Source: an uncultured Candidatus Melainabacteria bacterium (GTDB taxonomy: Bacteria; Cyanobacteriota; Vampirovibrionia; Gastranaerophilales; Gastranaerophilaceae). From it: DNA of 64,000 nucleotides. Both the position numbers and the translations under genes were made by a program. The stretch covers positions 62,001 to 126,000 of the forward strand of contig CAKUTX010000003.1 of the NCBI GenBank assembly GCA_934692485.1, written 5' to 3'. Numbering within the stretch: position 1 is the stretch's first letter; each line of letters begins with the position of its first letter. Under the pieces are notes generated by a model. It was not told where the DNA came from, made no database searches, and saw nothing but the letters and a program-made list of their open reading frames with translations. Shown here piece by piece: positions 8,442-17,510 of the stretch.

Positions 8442-9236
8442 ATGAATATTATTAAACCTTCTTTACTAAAATCTGGAGATACAATTGGCATTCTTGCTCC
8501 ATCTGGCGCAATGCAAGATGATACAAACCTCAAAAGAGGAATTTCTTTTTTTGAAAATCTCGGATACAAAATAAAATTATCAAATAATGTTTATCTAAAA
8601 AACAGATATTTAGCTGGCTCTGACGATGAAAGACTGGATGCATTACACAAAATGTTTTCAGATAAAACAGTTAATGCAATAATATGCTTGCGCGGCGGTT
8701 ATGGCGCAATTCGGTTGGTAAACAGAATTGACTACGATTTAATTAGAAAAAATCCAAAAATATTTTGCGGATATTCCGATATTACAGCTTTAAACACAAT
8801 GTTTTTAAAAAAAGCAGGTTTAACAACCTTTTCAGGCCCAATGATTTTAAGTGACTTTGGCGCTGAAAATCTATGCGATTTCACAATAAACAAATTTTTC
8901 CAAACCGTAAAAGATGGAAAATTTGATTATAACGGCCGTTTTTGGGGTGGAAATCTTTCTACACTTGTTTCTCTTTGTGGACTAGACTTTATTCCCGACT
9001 TTAAATTTACGCTATTTTTAGAAGATTTGAATGAACCTGCGTACAAAATTGACAAAATGATTACGCAATTATTTAATATAAAAGATTTTCGTCAAAAAGT
9101 AGAGGCAATTGCTGTCGGGGATTTTATTGATGTTGACGAAGACATAAATTATATTTTTGAAGAATTAAAAATACCCATTATTAAGAATTTTCCGGCATCA
9201 CATTCAGAAAAAAAGGCGACCATTCCAATAGGTTAG
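8442..9236 (+). CDS. ldcA: LD-carboxypeptidase (peptidase family S66)
   Basis: S66 peptidases remove the terminal D-alanine from murein tetrapeptides in the cytoplasm during cell-wall recycling. Visible landmarks are KSGDTIGILAPSG at the start, CLRGGYGAIRLV, the nucleophile segment FCGYSDITAL (Ser), a catalytic Glu in LFLEDLNE, and the His in PASHSEKKATIPIG. At 264 residues it is shorter than the usual ~300 and stops right after the PIG motif, so it lacks the customary last strand. It may still be active. No signal peptide is seen. With anmK and dacB it suggests active peptidoglycan recycling and remodelling. Confidence 0.88.
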   Translation: MNIIKPSLLKSGDTIGILAPSGAMQDDTNLKRGISFFENLGYKIKLSNNVYLKNRYLAGSDDERLDALHKMFSDKTVNAIICLRGGYGAIRLVNRIDYDLIRKNPKIFCGYSDITALNTMFLKKAGLTTFSGPMILSDFGAENLCDFTINKFFQTVKDGKFDYNGRFWGGNLSTLVSLCGLDFIPDFKFTLFLEDLNEPAYKIDKMITQLFNIKDFRQKVEAIAVGDFIDVDEDINYIFEELKIPIIKNFPASHSEKKATIPIG

Positions 9237-9350
9237 GGGTGTTTTCCAAAAAATTTACAAAATAATTAAATTTATATTAATTTACTATTCCCACATTTTT
9301 TTTTAGGATAAAATATAATTATCGTATTAGATAATATAAGGATATAAGAT

Positions 9351-10199
9351 ATGTGGGATTATTCAGATAAAGTTATAGATCATTATAGAAACCCTAGAAA
9401 TGTTGGGAAAATTGATAATGCAGATGCAATTGGGGAAGCAGGCTCTTTGGCTTGTGGAGATTCATTGAAAATATACTTAAAAATAAAAGATAATATTGTA
9501 ACAGATGCGAAATTCCAAACTTTTGGTTGTGGTTCCGCAGTAGCAAGCTCTAGCATTTTGACAGAAATGATTATCGGAAAAACCGTCGATGAAGTAAAAA
9601 AAATCACTAATAAAGATATTGCAGACCAGTTAGGAGGCCTGCCTCCCGAAAAAATGCATTGTTCTGTAATGGGTTATGAAGCGTTGGAAGATGCTCTCAA
9701 AAACTGGGGAGATTATACTGACCTTGATGATTTGAGAGATGAAGAAGCAAAAACTCAATCTTCTGAAAAAATAGTTTGTACATGTTTTGGCGTTACTGAA
9801 AATGTTATTTGGGACGCTATCAAAATTAACGGTTTAAAAACAGTAGAAGAAATAACTAATTACACAAAAGCTGGTGGAGCTTGCGGAAAATGTAAAGCCG
9901 CAATCCAAGACATTATTGACACTTATTACAAAAAAGAAGAAAAAGAAGAAGCCAATAACTCATTGACTCCTGCTCAAAAAATCTTAAAAATTAATAATGT
10001 TATTGAAAACCAAATTTCACCTGAGTTAAGAAAAGATGGTGGAGATATTACATTGGTAGACATTCAAGATAACAAAGTTTTGGTAAAACTTCGTGGAAAA
10101 TGTTCTGGATGTAAAAATTCGCACTTAACTCTTAAAGTATTTGTTGAATCAACTTTAAGAAACATAGTTGATAAAAATATTGAAGTTGTAGAGGTATAA
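9351..10199 (+). CDS. nifU: Fe-S cluster scaffold NifU (three-domain form)
   Basis: NifU assembles [2Fe-2S] and [4Fe-4S] clusters for transfer to client proteins. All three domains are present. The IscU-like N-domain has cysteines in LACGDSL, FGCGSAV and MHCSVMG. The central [2Fe-2S] ferredoxin-like domain (~140-190) has VCTCFGV and GGACGKCKAAI. The C-terminal NifU domain has GKCSGCKNS. The length of 282 residues is typical. A SD-like AAGGAT precedes ATG 9351, and nifS follows after two bases, so they are one operon. No nitrogenase genes are nearby, so it probably serves general Fe-S assembly. A -10-like TATAAT lies about 40 bases upstream. Confidence 0.95.
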   Translation: MWDYSDKVIDHYRNPRNVGKIDNADAIGEAGSLACGDSLKIYLKIKDNIVTDAKFQTFGCGSAVASSSILTEMIIGKTVDEVKKITNKDIADQLGGLPPEKMHCSVMGYEALEDALKNWGDYTDLDDLRDEEAKTQSSEKIVCTCFGVTENVIWDAIKINGLKTVEEITNYTKAGGACGKCKAAIQDIIDTYYKKEEKEEANNSLTPAQKILKINNVIENQISPELRKDGGDITLVDIQDNKVLVKLRGKCSGCKNSHLTLKVFVESTLRNIVDKNIEVVEV

Positions 10200-10201
10200 A
10201 A

Positions 10202-11395
10202 ATGAGTTTAATATATTTAGATAATAATGCAACTACTAAGGTAGATTCTCTAGTATTGGAAGCAATGCTACCTTATTTTAAGGAAGAATATGCAAACCCC
10301 TCAAGCGTATATGAATTTGCAAAACAATCCAATCATGCTGTTAGAGATGCACGAGGAGTGATTAAAGATTTTTATAATGCAGAGAATGAAAACGAAATCA
10401 TATTCACTTCTTGCGGTTCTGAAAGCGCAAATACAGCTATTCGTGGTGTTCTTAACATGAATAAAAACAAACGTCATATTATAACGACAAAAGTTGAACA
10501 CCCGTGTGTTTTAAATCTATACAGAGCGTTAGAAAAAGAAGGATATAAGGTTGATTATATCGGGGTTAATTCTAACGGAGAATTAGATTTGGCTCAGTTG
10601 GAAGCTTCAATTAACGATGATACAGCTCTTGTTTCTGTAATGTATGCGAACAATGAAACAGGTGTCATTTTCCCTATTCAAAAGATTTCAGAAATTATTA
10701 AATCAAAAAATAAAGAAACAAAATTCTATGTTGATGCTGTGCAAGTAACAGGGAAAATACCTATTAATGTTCAAGAACTCGGTGTTGACATGATGGGGAT
10801 TTCAGGACATAAATTTCACGCACCAAAAGGGATAGGAGCTTTGTATGTAAATTCTAAAACGATGATTTCTCCGTTAATAATCGGAGGCCATCAAGAACGT
10901 GGCAAACGAGCTGGGACCGAAAATGTTCCGTACATTGTCGGAATGGCAAAAGCTGCCGAACTTGCAATGGATAGTCTAAAATACGAATCAACCGAAATCA
11001 AAAGACTTCGTGACAAACTGGAACAAAGTATTATGAAAAATGTATTTAATGCGAGATTAAATGCAGGAATTATAAACAGAGTTCCAAATACGACTAACAT
11101 CGGTTTTGAATATATTGAAGGCGAATTAATCCTATTACATTTAAGTGATTTAGGCATTTGTGCAAGCTCAGGTAGCGCTTGTACATCCGGCTCACTTGAA
11201 CCTTCTCATGTTCTAAGAGCTATGAATGTGCCATTTACTGCCGTTCACGGAAGTATCAGATTTTCTTTGAGCAGATTTACTACAGAAAAAGAAATCGATT
11301 ACGTTTGTGAAAAAATGCCTGGAATTATTGATAAATTAGTTAAGATTTCTCCATTCCAAGATGAATTGGAAGCTTTGAGAAAGTTGAAACAATAA
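10202..11395 (+). CDS. nifS: Cysteine desulfurase NifS
   Basis: This PLP enzyme takes sulfur from cysteine and hands it to the NifU scaffold. It starts MSLIYLDNNATTKVD, has the PLP-lysine segment SGHKFHAPKGIGALYV at ~197-212, GGHQERGKRAGTENVPYIVG, and the persulfide-forming cysteine in CASSGSACTSGSLEPSHVL at ~320-338. The length of 397 residues is normal for NifS. The start codon lies two bases after the nifU stop, so translation is probably coupled. A SufS-type enzyme is unlikely given the sequence style and the NifU partner. Confidence 0.95.
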   Translation: MSLIYLDNNATTKVDSLVLEAMLPYFKEEYANPSSVYEFAKQSNHAVRDARGVIKDFYNAENENEIIFTSCGSESANTAIRGVLNMNKNKRHIITTKVEHPCVLNLYRALEKEGYKVDYIGVNSNGELDLAQLEASINDDTALVSVMYANNETGVIFPIQKISEIIKSKNKETKFYVDAVQVTGKIPINVQELGVDMMGISGHKFHAPKGIGALYVNSKTMISPLIIGGHQERGKRAGTENVPYIVGMAKAAELAMDSLKYESTEIKRLRDKLEQSIMKNVFNARLNAGIINRVPNTTNIGFEYIEGELILLHLSDLGICASSGSACTSGSLEPSHVLRAMNVPFTAVHGSIRFSLSRFTTEKEIDYVCEKMPGIIDKLVKISPFQDELEALRKLKQ

Positions 11396-11407
11396 GAAGA
11401 TAGTCTT

Positions 11408-12541
11408 ATGGGCAAGATAATGAAAAAAATATTATTTCTATTTGTTTTAATTTTTTGTTTTATTGTACCGGCAAATGCAATTGACAAACCAATTTTACCT
11501 TCTGAAACAGGTATTGTTGAAAATATAAAATATGAGGATGCACAAAGCATAAATCAGGGCGAAGAAACAACAAAACAAATTGTTACAGTTAAAGTATTGT
11601 CAGGCAAATTTAAAGGTTCTGAACGAATTATAGACAATATGCTAACTGGAAATCCTGCTTATGACATAAATTTGTCAAAAGGGGATAAAGTTGTGTTGCA
11701 TATGGAAGCTTTAAATGACACAGTTTCAACACCTGATGATGTTGATATTTTTATTGCCGACGTACAAAGAGACAATCAGATATATATATTTACGGGAATA
11801 TTTTTTGCATTACTTTTGCTTATAGGAAAGAAAAAAGGAGCAACGAGTATTATTTCCATAATATCAACAATAGGTTTAATATTTTTTGTACTTATGCCAA
11901 TGATTTTGCACGGTTTTTGCCCTATTGCATCAGCAGTTTTAGTCGGAATTTTATCTACTATAATCACGATATACTTGGTTGGAGGTTTTAATTCCAAAAG
12001 TTCTGCCGCGATTATCGGAACAGCCGTCAGTTTAATTTTTGCAGGCGGTTTTTCAATGCTTGCAATATATTTTGCTCACTTAACAGGTTTTGCTGGCGAA
12101 GAGAATATGTTTTTGTATACAGCTAGACCGGATTTGAGTTTTACCGGTATTTTGGCTGCATCAATGATTATTGCCGCACTTGGAGCTTTGATGGATACAG
12201 CTGTTTCTATTGCAAGTACTGTTAACGAAATTTACGAAACGGACAAATCATTGACAGTTAAACAACTCTTCAAGTCTGGAATGAATGTAGGTCGAGATAT
12301 TATAGGAACAATGTCAAACACTCTAATCTTGGTATATTTAGGAAGCTCACTACCGCTAGTTCTTTTATCCAGCAACATTGATATGAATAAATTTTTTAAT
12401 CTTAACCAAGTTGCAACAGAAATTTTGTCAGCTCTTATTGGAAGCATTGCAATACTTTTCTGTGTTCCAATAACTGCAATTATAGCTGCATATTTAATAA
12501 AAAGAAGTTATGCAAATAAGGTTGATTTTTCAAATTTGTAA
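11408..12541 (+). CDS. YibE/F family membrane protein
   Basis: The protein has a signal-peptide-like N-terminus (KKILFLFVLIFCFIVPANA), an extracytoplasmic region of about 100 residues with IVTVKVLSGKFKG and NMLTGNPAYDINLSKGDKV, then about seven hydrophobic helices from residue ~125 onward. GALMDTAVSIAS and NTLILVYLGSSLP are characteristic of YibE/F. The role of this family is poorly known; transport has been suggested. The start may be ATG 11408 or ATG 11420; neither has a strong SD. It lies 12 bases after nifS, so it may be co-transcribed, and a weak terminator follows at 12559. Confidence 0.85.
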   Translation: MGKIMKKILFLFVLIFCFIVPANAIDKPILPSETGIVENIKYEDAQSINQGEETTKQIVTVKVLSGKFKGSERIIDNMLTGNPAYDINLSKGDKVVLHMEALNDTVSTPDDVDIFIADVQRDNQIYIFTGIFFALLLLIGKKKGATSIISIISTIGLIFFVLMPMILHGFCPIASAVLVGILSTIITIYLVGGFNSKSSAAIIGTAVSLIFAGGFSMLAIYFAHLTGFAGEENMFLYTARPDLSFTGILAASMIIAALGALMDTAVSIASTVNEIYETDKSLTVKQLFKSGMNVGRDIIGTMSNTLILVYLGSSLPLVLLSSNIDMNKFFNLNQVATEILSALIGSIAILFCVPITAIIAAYLIKRSYANKVDFSNL

Positions 12542-12558
12542 CCGTTATAAGAGAATAA

Positions 12559-12591
12559 AAAATAGGATTGAAAATTTTTCAACCCTATTTT
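12559..12591 (+). terminator. Terminator between YibE/F gene and metK
   Basis: AAAATAGG pairs with CCTATTTT, with an inner TTGAA/TTCAA stem and one mismatch. It sits between convergent genes, and A/T runs on both sides suit both directions. Confidence 0.65.
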
Positions 12592-12619
12592 AACTTTTAT
12601 TTATTTGTCTTTTATCGTG

Positions 12620-13903
12620 CTATTTGCAAGAGCAAGAACCGCATCCACAAGTACAAGCTTGAGATTTCAAAGCATCAGCTTTGTCAATATGTTCCCAAGG
12701 AACATCAATATCAGTTCTACCCATATGACCGTAAGCAGCTAATAGCTGATAGAATTTACCACCATTTTTAGCAGGTAAATTTCTCAAATCAAAGTTTTTG
12801 ATAATAGCAGCTGGTCTAAGATCGAAGTTTTTAGAAACAAGTTTAGAGATTTCATCATCAGAAATTTTACCTGTTCCAAAAGAATCAACCATAATTGAAA
12901 TAGGTTCAGCAACACCAATAGCGTATGCCAACTCGATTTCGCATTTTTCAGCCAATCCTGCAGCAACAATGTTTTTAGCAACATAGCGAGCCGCATAAGC
13001 TGCTGATCTGTCAACTTTTGTTGGATCCTTTCCTGAGAAAGCACCGCCACCATGACGAGAATAACCGCCGTACGTATCAACGATAATTTTACGACCTGTC
13101 AAGCCAGCATCCCCTTGAGGACCACCAACTACAAAACGTCCTGATGGGTTAACAAGAATTTTTGTTTCAGCATCAAGCTTAATAGCTTCAGTTTCAAACA
13201 CGTAATCTATTACATATTTTTTAATATCTTCTCTAATTTTAGCTTGAATTTGTGCATTATCAGAAATTCCGTCAATAACGTCATCATGTTGAGTAGAAAT
13301 CAATACAGTGTGAATTCTTGAAGGTTTTCCATCTACATATTCAACAGTAACTTGAGATTTTCCATCTGGTCTTAGATATGACAAAATACCTTCTTTTCTC
13401 ACTTGAGCCAATCTGTAAGAAAGTCTGTGAGCCAAGCTAATTGGCAAAGGCATCAATTCTGGAGTTTCGTTACAAGCATAACCAAACATAATACCTTGAT
13501 CGCCAGCCCCAATATCTTCTGTTTCTGAAACAGATGTATCAGCGTTGTCAGAACGAGATTCAAGAGCTTTGTTTACACCACCAGCAATATCACAAGATTG
13601 TTCATCAATACTTGTTAAAACTGCACAAGTGTTAAAATCAAAGCCACCGCCTTCACTTTCAGTATAACCGATATTTTTAATAGTATTTCTTACAACTGAA
13701 GGAATATCAACATAACAATCAGATGTAATTTCCCCACAAACAAGTGCCATGCCTGTAGTAACAGTTGTTTCTGCAGCAACACGAGATTGCGGATACTTAG
13801 TCAAAAATTCGTCTAAAATTGCGTCAGAAATTTGATCGCAAACTTTGTCGGGGTGTCCTTCCGTAACTGATTCGGAAGTAAACAAAAAGTTTTTTTGTGT
13901 CAT
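12620..13903 (-). CDS. metK: S-adenosylmethionine synthetase with Cys-rich tail
   Basis: MetK makes SAM from methionine and ATP. It shows [20 protein letters not shown] at the start, [12 protein letters not shown], and [19 protein letters not shown] in the C-terminal half. It is 427 residues, longer than the ~385-400 usual. The extra tail ends in [12 protein letters not shown], with five cysteines in the last eleven residues, which could bind a metal or be redox-active. SD AAGGAG lies seven bases before ATG 13903. The 5' leader holds two compact hairpins (13928-13985), suggesting RNA-level control. Confidence 0.96.
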   Translation of the reverse strand: MTQKNFLFTSESVTEGHPDKVCDQISDAILDEFLTKYPQSRVAAETTVTTGMALVCGEITSDCYVDIPSVVRNTIKNIGYTESEGGGFDFNTCAVLTSIDEQSCDIAGGVNKALESRSDNADTSVSETEDIGAGDQGIMFGYACNETPELMPLPISLAHRLSYRLAQVRKEGILSYLRPDGKSQVTVEYVDGKPSRIHTVLISTQHDDVIDGISDNAQIQAKIREDIKKYVIDYVFETEAIKLDAETKILVNPSGRFVVGGPQGDAGLTGRKIIVDTYGGYSRHGGGAFSGKDPTKVDRSAAYAARYVAKNIVAAGLAEKCEIELAYAIGVAEPISIMVDSFGTGKISDDEISKLVSKNFDLRPAAIIKNFDLRNLPAKNGGKFYQLLAAYGHMGRTDIDVPWEHIDKADALKSQACTCGCGSCSCK

Positions 13904-13927
13904 CTTTTTCTCCTTAATTTGTTTTTA

Positions 13928-13985
13928 GGGTCCAGCGAACCTATCACTGTCAACCCGCCGGTAAGGTTTTTAATTCCGACCCGGC
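13928..13985 (-). ncRNA. Candidate cis-regulatory leader RNA of metK
   Basis: In the metK transcript two hairpins lie back to back. The first (13985-13957) closes with GCCGG/CCGGC. The second (13956-13928) closes with GGGTT/GACCC and has an inner CAGTGA/TCGCTG stem with a five-base loop. GC content is much higher than the surroundings. CCUUA on the 3' side of the first hairpin (13966-13962) could pair with UAAGG of the SD (13916-13912), so translation control is plausible. It does not match the SAM-I, SAM-II, SAM-III or SAM-VI sequences I know. A ligand of SAM is inference from position only. Confidence 0.5.
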
Positions 13986-14000
13986 AATGTACTAATAAAG

Positions 14001-14029
14001 AGTGTACACCAGACAATTTTCAAAAGCAA
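14001..14029 (-). promoter_or_regulatory. Candidate promoter of metK
   Basis: On the reverse strand TTGCTT (14029-14024) and TACACT (14006-14001) are 17 bases apart. Transcription would start near 13994, just before the leader hairpins. A 10-bp perfect inverted repeat, ATGTACTAAT at 13987-13996 and ATTAGTACAT at 14053-14062, brackets the promoter and could be an operator or an alternative leader stem. Confidence 0.4.
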
Positions 14030-14104
14030 ATTATTAACTGATATGTATTAACATTAGTACATACAAAGCGAATAATCTGAAAAGGGACTATTCTTTTAAA
14101 TTGA

Positions 14105-16425
14105 TTAGTTGAATGATACGTATTTCTTAAAAAACTCTACAACGAATTGATCAGCTGTGTAATTACGATATATATCTTTTTGCATTTCTTCAATAGCCAA
14201 ATCTACCAATGCAAGCTTCGTTGGAGCATCTGCATTTGGAATATTTTCTAAAATTGAGTTAATTACTTGTTTCTCTGGAGATTCATTTATTAATTTTGCA
14301 CTAAGTATTCCTCTCCTTTTACTTTCAACTTCTTTTAAATTCTTCTCATATCTTTCATAATCGACAAGAGCATCCACATAATCAATATCTGCTTGGTTGT
14401 ACTGATTAGCCTTTTTAAAATAATAATCATTCGGATTTGTATTTTTAGGATATTTTGTTCCATTTAAAACATCTGAGTAATCATTTGAGTAACCCTCTTT
14501 ACCAATTTTATACAAACTATTATAAAATTGATTAGCTTCTGCTTGTGTTTTAATTTCACCAGTTCGTATTTCTTCTTTGAGAAGACGAACAGCGTCATTA
14601 TTTGCAACAATATCAACTCCATTACCAGTAATTAGTTGTTCTTTAAATTGTAAATAATGATTTAATTCATGGGTTATTACCTCTACAGAGTCTCCATTAT
14701 AATTCATATTAAATTCAACAGTTTTACTCGCAGGAATAAAAGCTCCTCCGTATCTAATGTCCTCATCATTTACCAATTTTAAGGAGACATTTTCAATATC
14801 CATTTCTTTACATATAAATTTATATAAGTTGCTCAAATACCCCTTTTTATTACCTGTCACGCGATATTCTGCTTGCATTTGCAATATTTTGTACTTATTT
14901 TTATTAATCATTGCAGCAAACGCTTCATCTGTCTCTGCAAACTTTGATGACGGTGCTTTTAACTTTCCTTTTGGAATAGATATACCACCACCACCTAAAG
15001 AAACTTTATTTCCTTGTGCCATTTTTTGTTTTAGCAGCATTCGCTTATTTTCAATAACTTCTTTTCCGTGGGTTACGAATTTTTTGCCAATACCTCTGGA
15101 TATAGCAAAACCTGTGCCTTTCATCCCTAAACCAACGAGAGGAGCGAACAAAGCACCTTCTCCTGACGCTTTTGCAACATCTAAAAGAGAGCCGCCATTC
15201 ACGGCTGTCCTAAACCCGTTATCTATTCCACCGTTAATAACACCATCTGCGAGAACTTCTGAACCGTAAGCAAGAGTCTTTTTGCCTACACCCTCTCCAA
15301 CAAATTTGAACGCTCCTGGGCTCATTAGGGATGTTTTTAATGTTTGTTTAAAACTATTTTCAACAACATCTTCCGCGATTTCTTTCCCAATTGTTTTGAC
15401 TGTCTGTAATCCCAACTTGGTTGCGACAGTTTTTCCTACAGCTCCGCCAAAACCACTTGTTACAGGTGCCAAAATTCCGGATACTGCGCCTGTTGCAGAA
15501 TCTTTTTTGGCATCGTCCAATGTATATTTTCTTCCGCCCGAATATGCATCAGCAGCTTTCACTCCTGTTTTCACAGCAGCGCCGACACCTGCGGCTACTG
15601 CAACTCCAACAGCAATACTTGCACCTCCTGTAAATGGAGATGCGGCAACCGCCAAAGAATAAACCCCAAAAGACGTTATACCTGATGCAACATCTGCGAC
15701 TACGTCTACAGCCATTTCTTGACCTTCTTTGTAACCTTCTATTTTCTTTGAGGCTTGAGAAAATTCTCCTTTTTTAAATTTTTCTAAATTAGCTTTTGTA
15801 AATTTTTGACCGGTGATTTTTTCAAATTGTTCCGGATTAATTTTGGAATTTGGTTGGCGCAATTGTTTTAAAAGCTCTCGTTCCTCATTAATTTGGTGTT
15901 GAGCTTTATCCGAGCCGTCCCCAATTTCTGTTTTGTTTTTAAACCAGTCCCAGCTTTTTCCAATAAAACCTTGTTCTTTTTTTATTTTATTTAATTTTTT
16001 TTCTTGATTATTCAGTTTTACTATATTTTGGTCAATTGCACCCAAAGTAGAATTTTTAGCTTTTATTGGTTTAGATTTTTTACCATTTTTTGTAATAGAA
16101 TAAGAACTTCCATCCGGAGAAATTGCAATTTGACCTTCTACTTTTTTGAAATACTCCGGTTTAATTTGAGTTCCGTCTGCGCCATAATATTTGCATGCCA
16201 AACGACCGTCTTTCAGTTTTGTGTAAACGACTTTTCTTCCGGATTGCAAATAAATTGTTTGAGCTTGTTGCTTTTTAGCAGAGTGCTCTAGTGTAACGCC
16301 TTTACCTGACGGGCTATTGCCCCCCCCCCGAACAGCAATCCTATAGCTTTTTCACGAGAAATCTGAGGATTTCTCTTTAAATACAAGTTTAATTGTTGCT
16401 GTTGTTGTACGCTTAAATTTGACAT
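14105..16425 (-). CDS. Large HELNH-motif (zincin-like) protein, out of frame at a G10 tract
   Basis: The gene starts at ATG 16425 behind a good SD (GTAGGAG) with MSNLSVQQQQQLNLYLKRNP. After 33 codons it enters a run of ten G (16329-16320). With ten G the frame ends at TAG after 45 codons. With eleven or eight G it runs on into the long frame to 14105, giving a 773-residue protein. Seen in that protein: an N-terminal Gln-rich segment, a charged region, a glycine/alanine-rich hydrophobic stretch (~242-289) like membrane-inserting toxin regions, and THELNHYLQF (~585-594), an HExxH zinc-protease motif. A signal peptide is absent. Expression is probably ON/OFF by slipped-strand change. The family is not recognised; a secreted effector, toxin or adhesin-processing protease are possibilities. 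An assembly error in the tract is the main alternative. Confidence 0.75.
16320..16329 (-). repeat. G10 homopolymer in 5' coding region (contingency tract)
   Basis: Ten consecutive G on the coding strand lie at codons 34-37 of the HELNH gene. Such a run is very unlikely by chance in AT-rich DNA. One more G, or two fewer, joins the start to the long frame; one fewer gives a stop at CAA TAG. Confidence 0.9.
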
Positions 16426-16492
16426 TATAATTCTCCTACTTTTAATCATTCGGAAGAATTTCTTTGTTTCTTTAACAAAAAACAACTTTTTG

Positions 16493-16651
16493 TTACATTT
16501 CGTAAGAAATACTAATAACTAAATCGTTTCCCTGAATATCTACAATCGCCCAACGCACAACTGATTTATATAGTTTTTTTAATTCGTTTTCTATATAAAG
16601 ATTATCAAATTTATCTATTTTTTTTATTCTTATAACATCTGATTTAATCAT
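16493..16651 (-). CDS. Small protein of 52 residues, unknown function
   Basis: The reverse strand encodes a 52-residue frame starting MIKSDVIRIKKIDKFDN and ending DLVISISYEM. It is not in any family I recognise. It has balanced composition, an amphipathic helix-like centre (ENELKKLYKSVVRWAIVDI) and a C-terminal beta-strand pattern, unlike a random frame. A TAAAAT hexamer lies six bases before the ATG with no clear SD, the same leaderless layout as other genes here. It is divergent from tlyA and lies just upstream of the HELNH gene on the same strand. Confidence 0.6.
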   Translation of the reverse strand: MIKSDVIRIKKIDKFDNLYIENELKKLYKSVVRWAIVDIQGNDLVISISYEM

Positions 16652-16657
16652 AATCCA

Positions 16658-16663
16658 ATTTTA
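16658..16663 (-). promoter_or_regulatory. Candidate -10 of the 52-residue gene (leaderless)
   Basis: TAAAAT on the reverse strand is followed by six bases and the ATG at 16651. TTAGCA, a weak -35, lies 16 bases upstream. Confidence 0.45.
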
Positions 16664-16694
16664 CTACAAATATATTTTATGCTAATTTAAAAAT

Positions 16695-17507
16695 ATGAAA
16701 GAACGATTGGACAAATATTTAACGGATTTAGGTTACTTTGACACAAAAAGCAAAGCATCAGCTGCAATTCTTGCAGGACACGTAAAAATTAATGATGAAT
16801 ATATTACAAAAGCAGGATTTCAAATAAATCCGACAAAAGAATATGAAATTGTTGTAAAATCAATGCCTTACGTTTCTCGAGGCGGATTTAAACTAAAAAA
16901 AGCCTTAGACACATTCCCTATTAAAATAGAAGGGAGAATATGCATTGATGCCGGTGCTTCAACTGGAGGTTTTACGGATTGTCTTTTGCAAAACGGAGCA
17001 AAATTTGTATACGCGGCAGATGTCGGTTATGGGCAATTAGACTGGAAAATTCGTTCTGATAACAGGGTTAAACCTATTGAAAGAACAAATCTTAAAAACT
17101 GTAATTTCGAGGATATTTATTCGATAAATGAACCCGTGGCAAACCTATTAGTCAGCGACATGTCATTTATTTCTTTAACAAAAGTACTGCCAAATTTAAA
17201 AACTCTTTTATCACCAGATTTTCACGAAATGATTTTACTAATCAAGCCTCAATTTGAAGCAGGAAAAGAAAAAGTTGAAAAAGGCGGAGTTGTCAGAGAT
17301 AAAAAAGTTCATGAAGAAGTTATCGAAAATGTTATAAATTGCGCAAAAGAGTTGAACTACGCAATTAATGACCTAACTTTTTCATCAATAAAAGGGCCGT
17401 CAGGGAACATTGAGTATCTTATTTGGATTTCTACCCAAGGCGATGACAAAATAAACATTGATATTAAATCAATTGTTGAAAGCGCTTTTGAAACATTAAA
17501 CAAATAG
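16695..17507 (+). CDS. tlyA: TlyA family rRNA 2'-O-methyltransferase
   Basis: TlyA-type enzymes methylate 16S and/or 23S rRNA at cytidine 2'-OH positions; they were once called hemolysins. An N-terminal S4 RNA-binding domain (KERLDKYLTDLGYF, KASAAILAGHVKIND) is followed by an FtsJ-like methyltransferase with the SAM motif CIDAGASTGGFTDCLL at ~96-111, AADVGYGQLDWKIR, LVSDMSFISL and LLIKPQFEAGKEKVEKGGVV. The length of 270 residues is normal. An extended -10-like TGCTAATTT lies just before ATG 16695, with no SD, so it too may be leaderless. Confidence 0.93.
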   Translation: MKERLDKYLTDLGYFDTKSKASAAILAGHVKINDEYITKAGFQINPTKEYEIVVKSMPYVSRGGFKLKKALDTFPIKIEGRICIDAGASTGGFTDCLLQNGAKFVYAADVGYGQLDWKIRSDNRVKPIERTNLKNCNFEDIYSINEPVANLLVSDMSFISLTKVLPNLKTLLSPDFHEMILLIKPQFEAGKEKVEKGGVVRDKKVHEEVIENVINCAKELNYAINDLTFSSIKGPSGNIEYLIWISTQGDDKINIDIKSIVESAFETLNK

Positions 17508-17510
17508 GTT

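Noticed and set aside
13904..14062. SAM-I (S-box) riboswitch before metK
   Set aside because: The conserved S-box core and its kink-turn sequence are not present on the transcribed strand.
14105..16249. The long frame starting at TTG 16249 as a complete gene
   Set aside because: No SD precedes that TTG, and the frame extends upstream to the G tract. A start at 16425 with slippage explains it better.
16288..16485. A separate 65-residue protein
   Set aside because: Its SD-supported part (from 16425) is the N-terminus of the HELNH protein, cut off by the G10 tract; the rest after the tract is out-of-frame reading.
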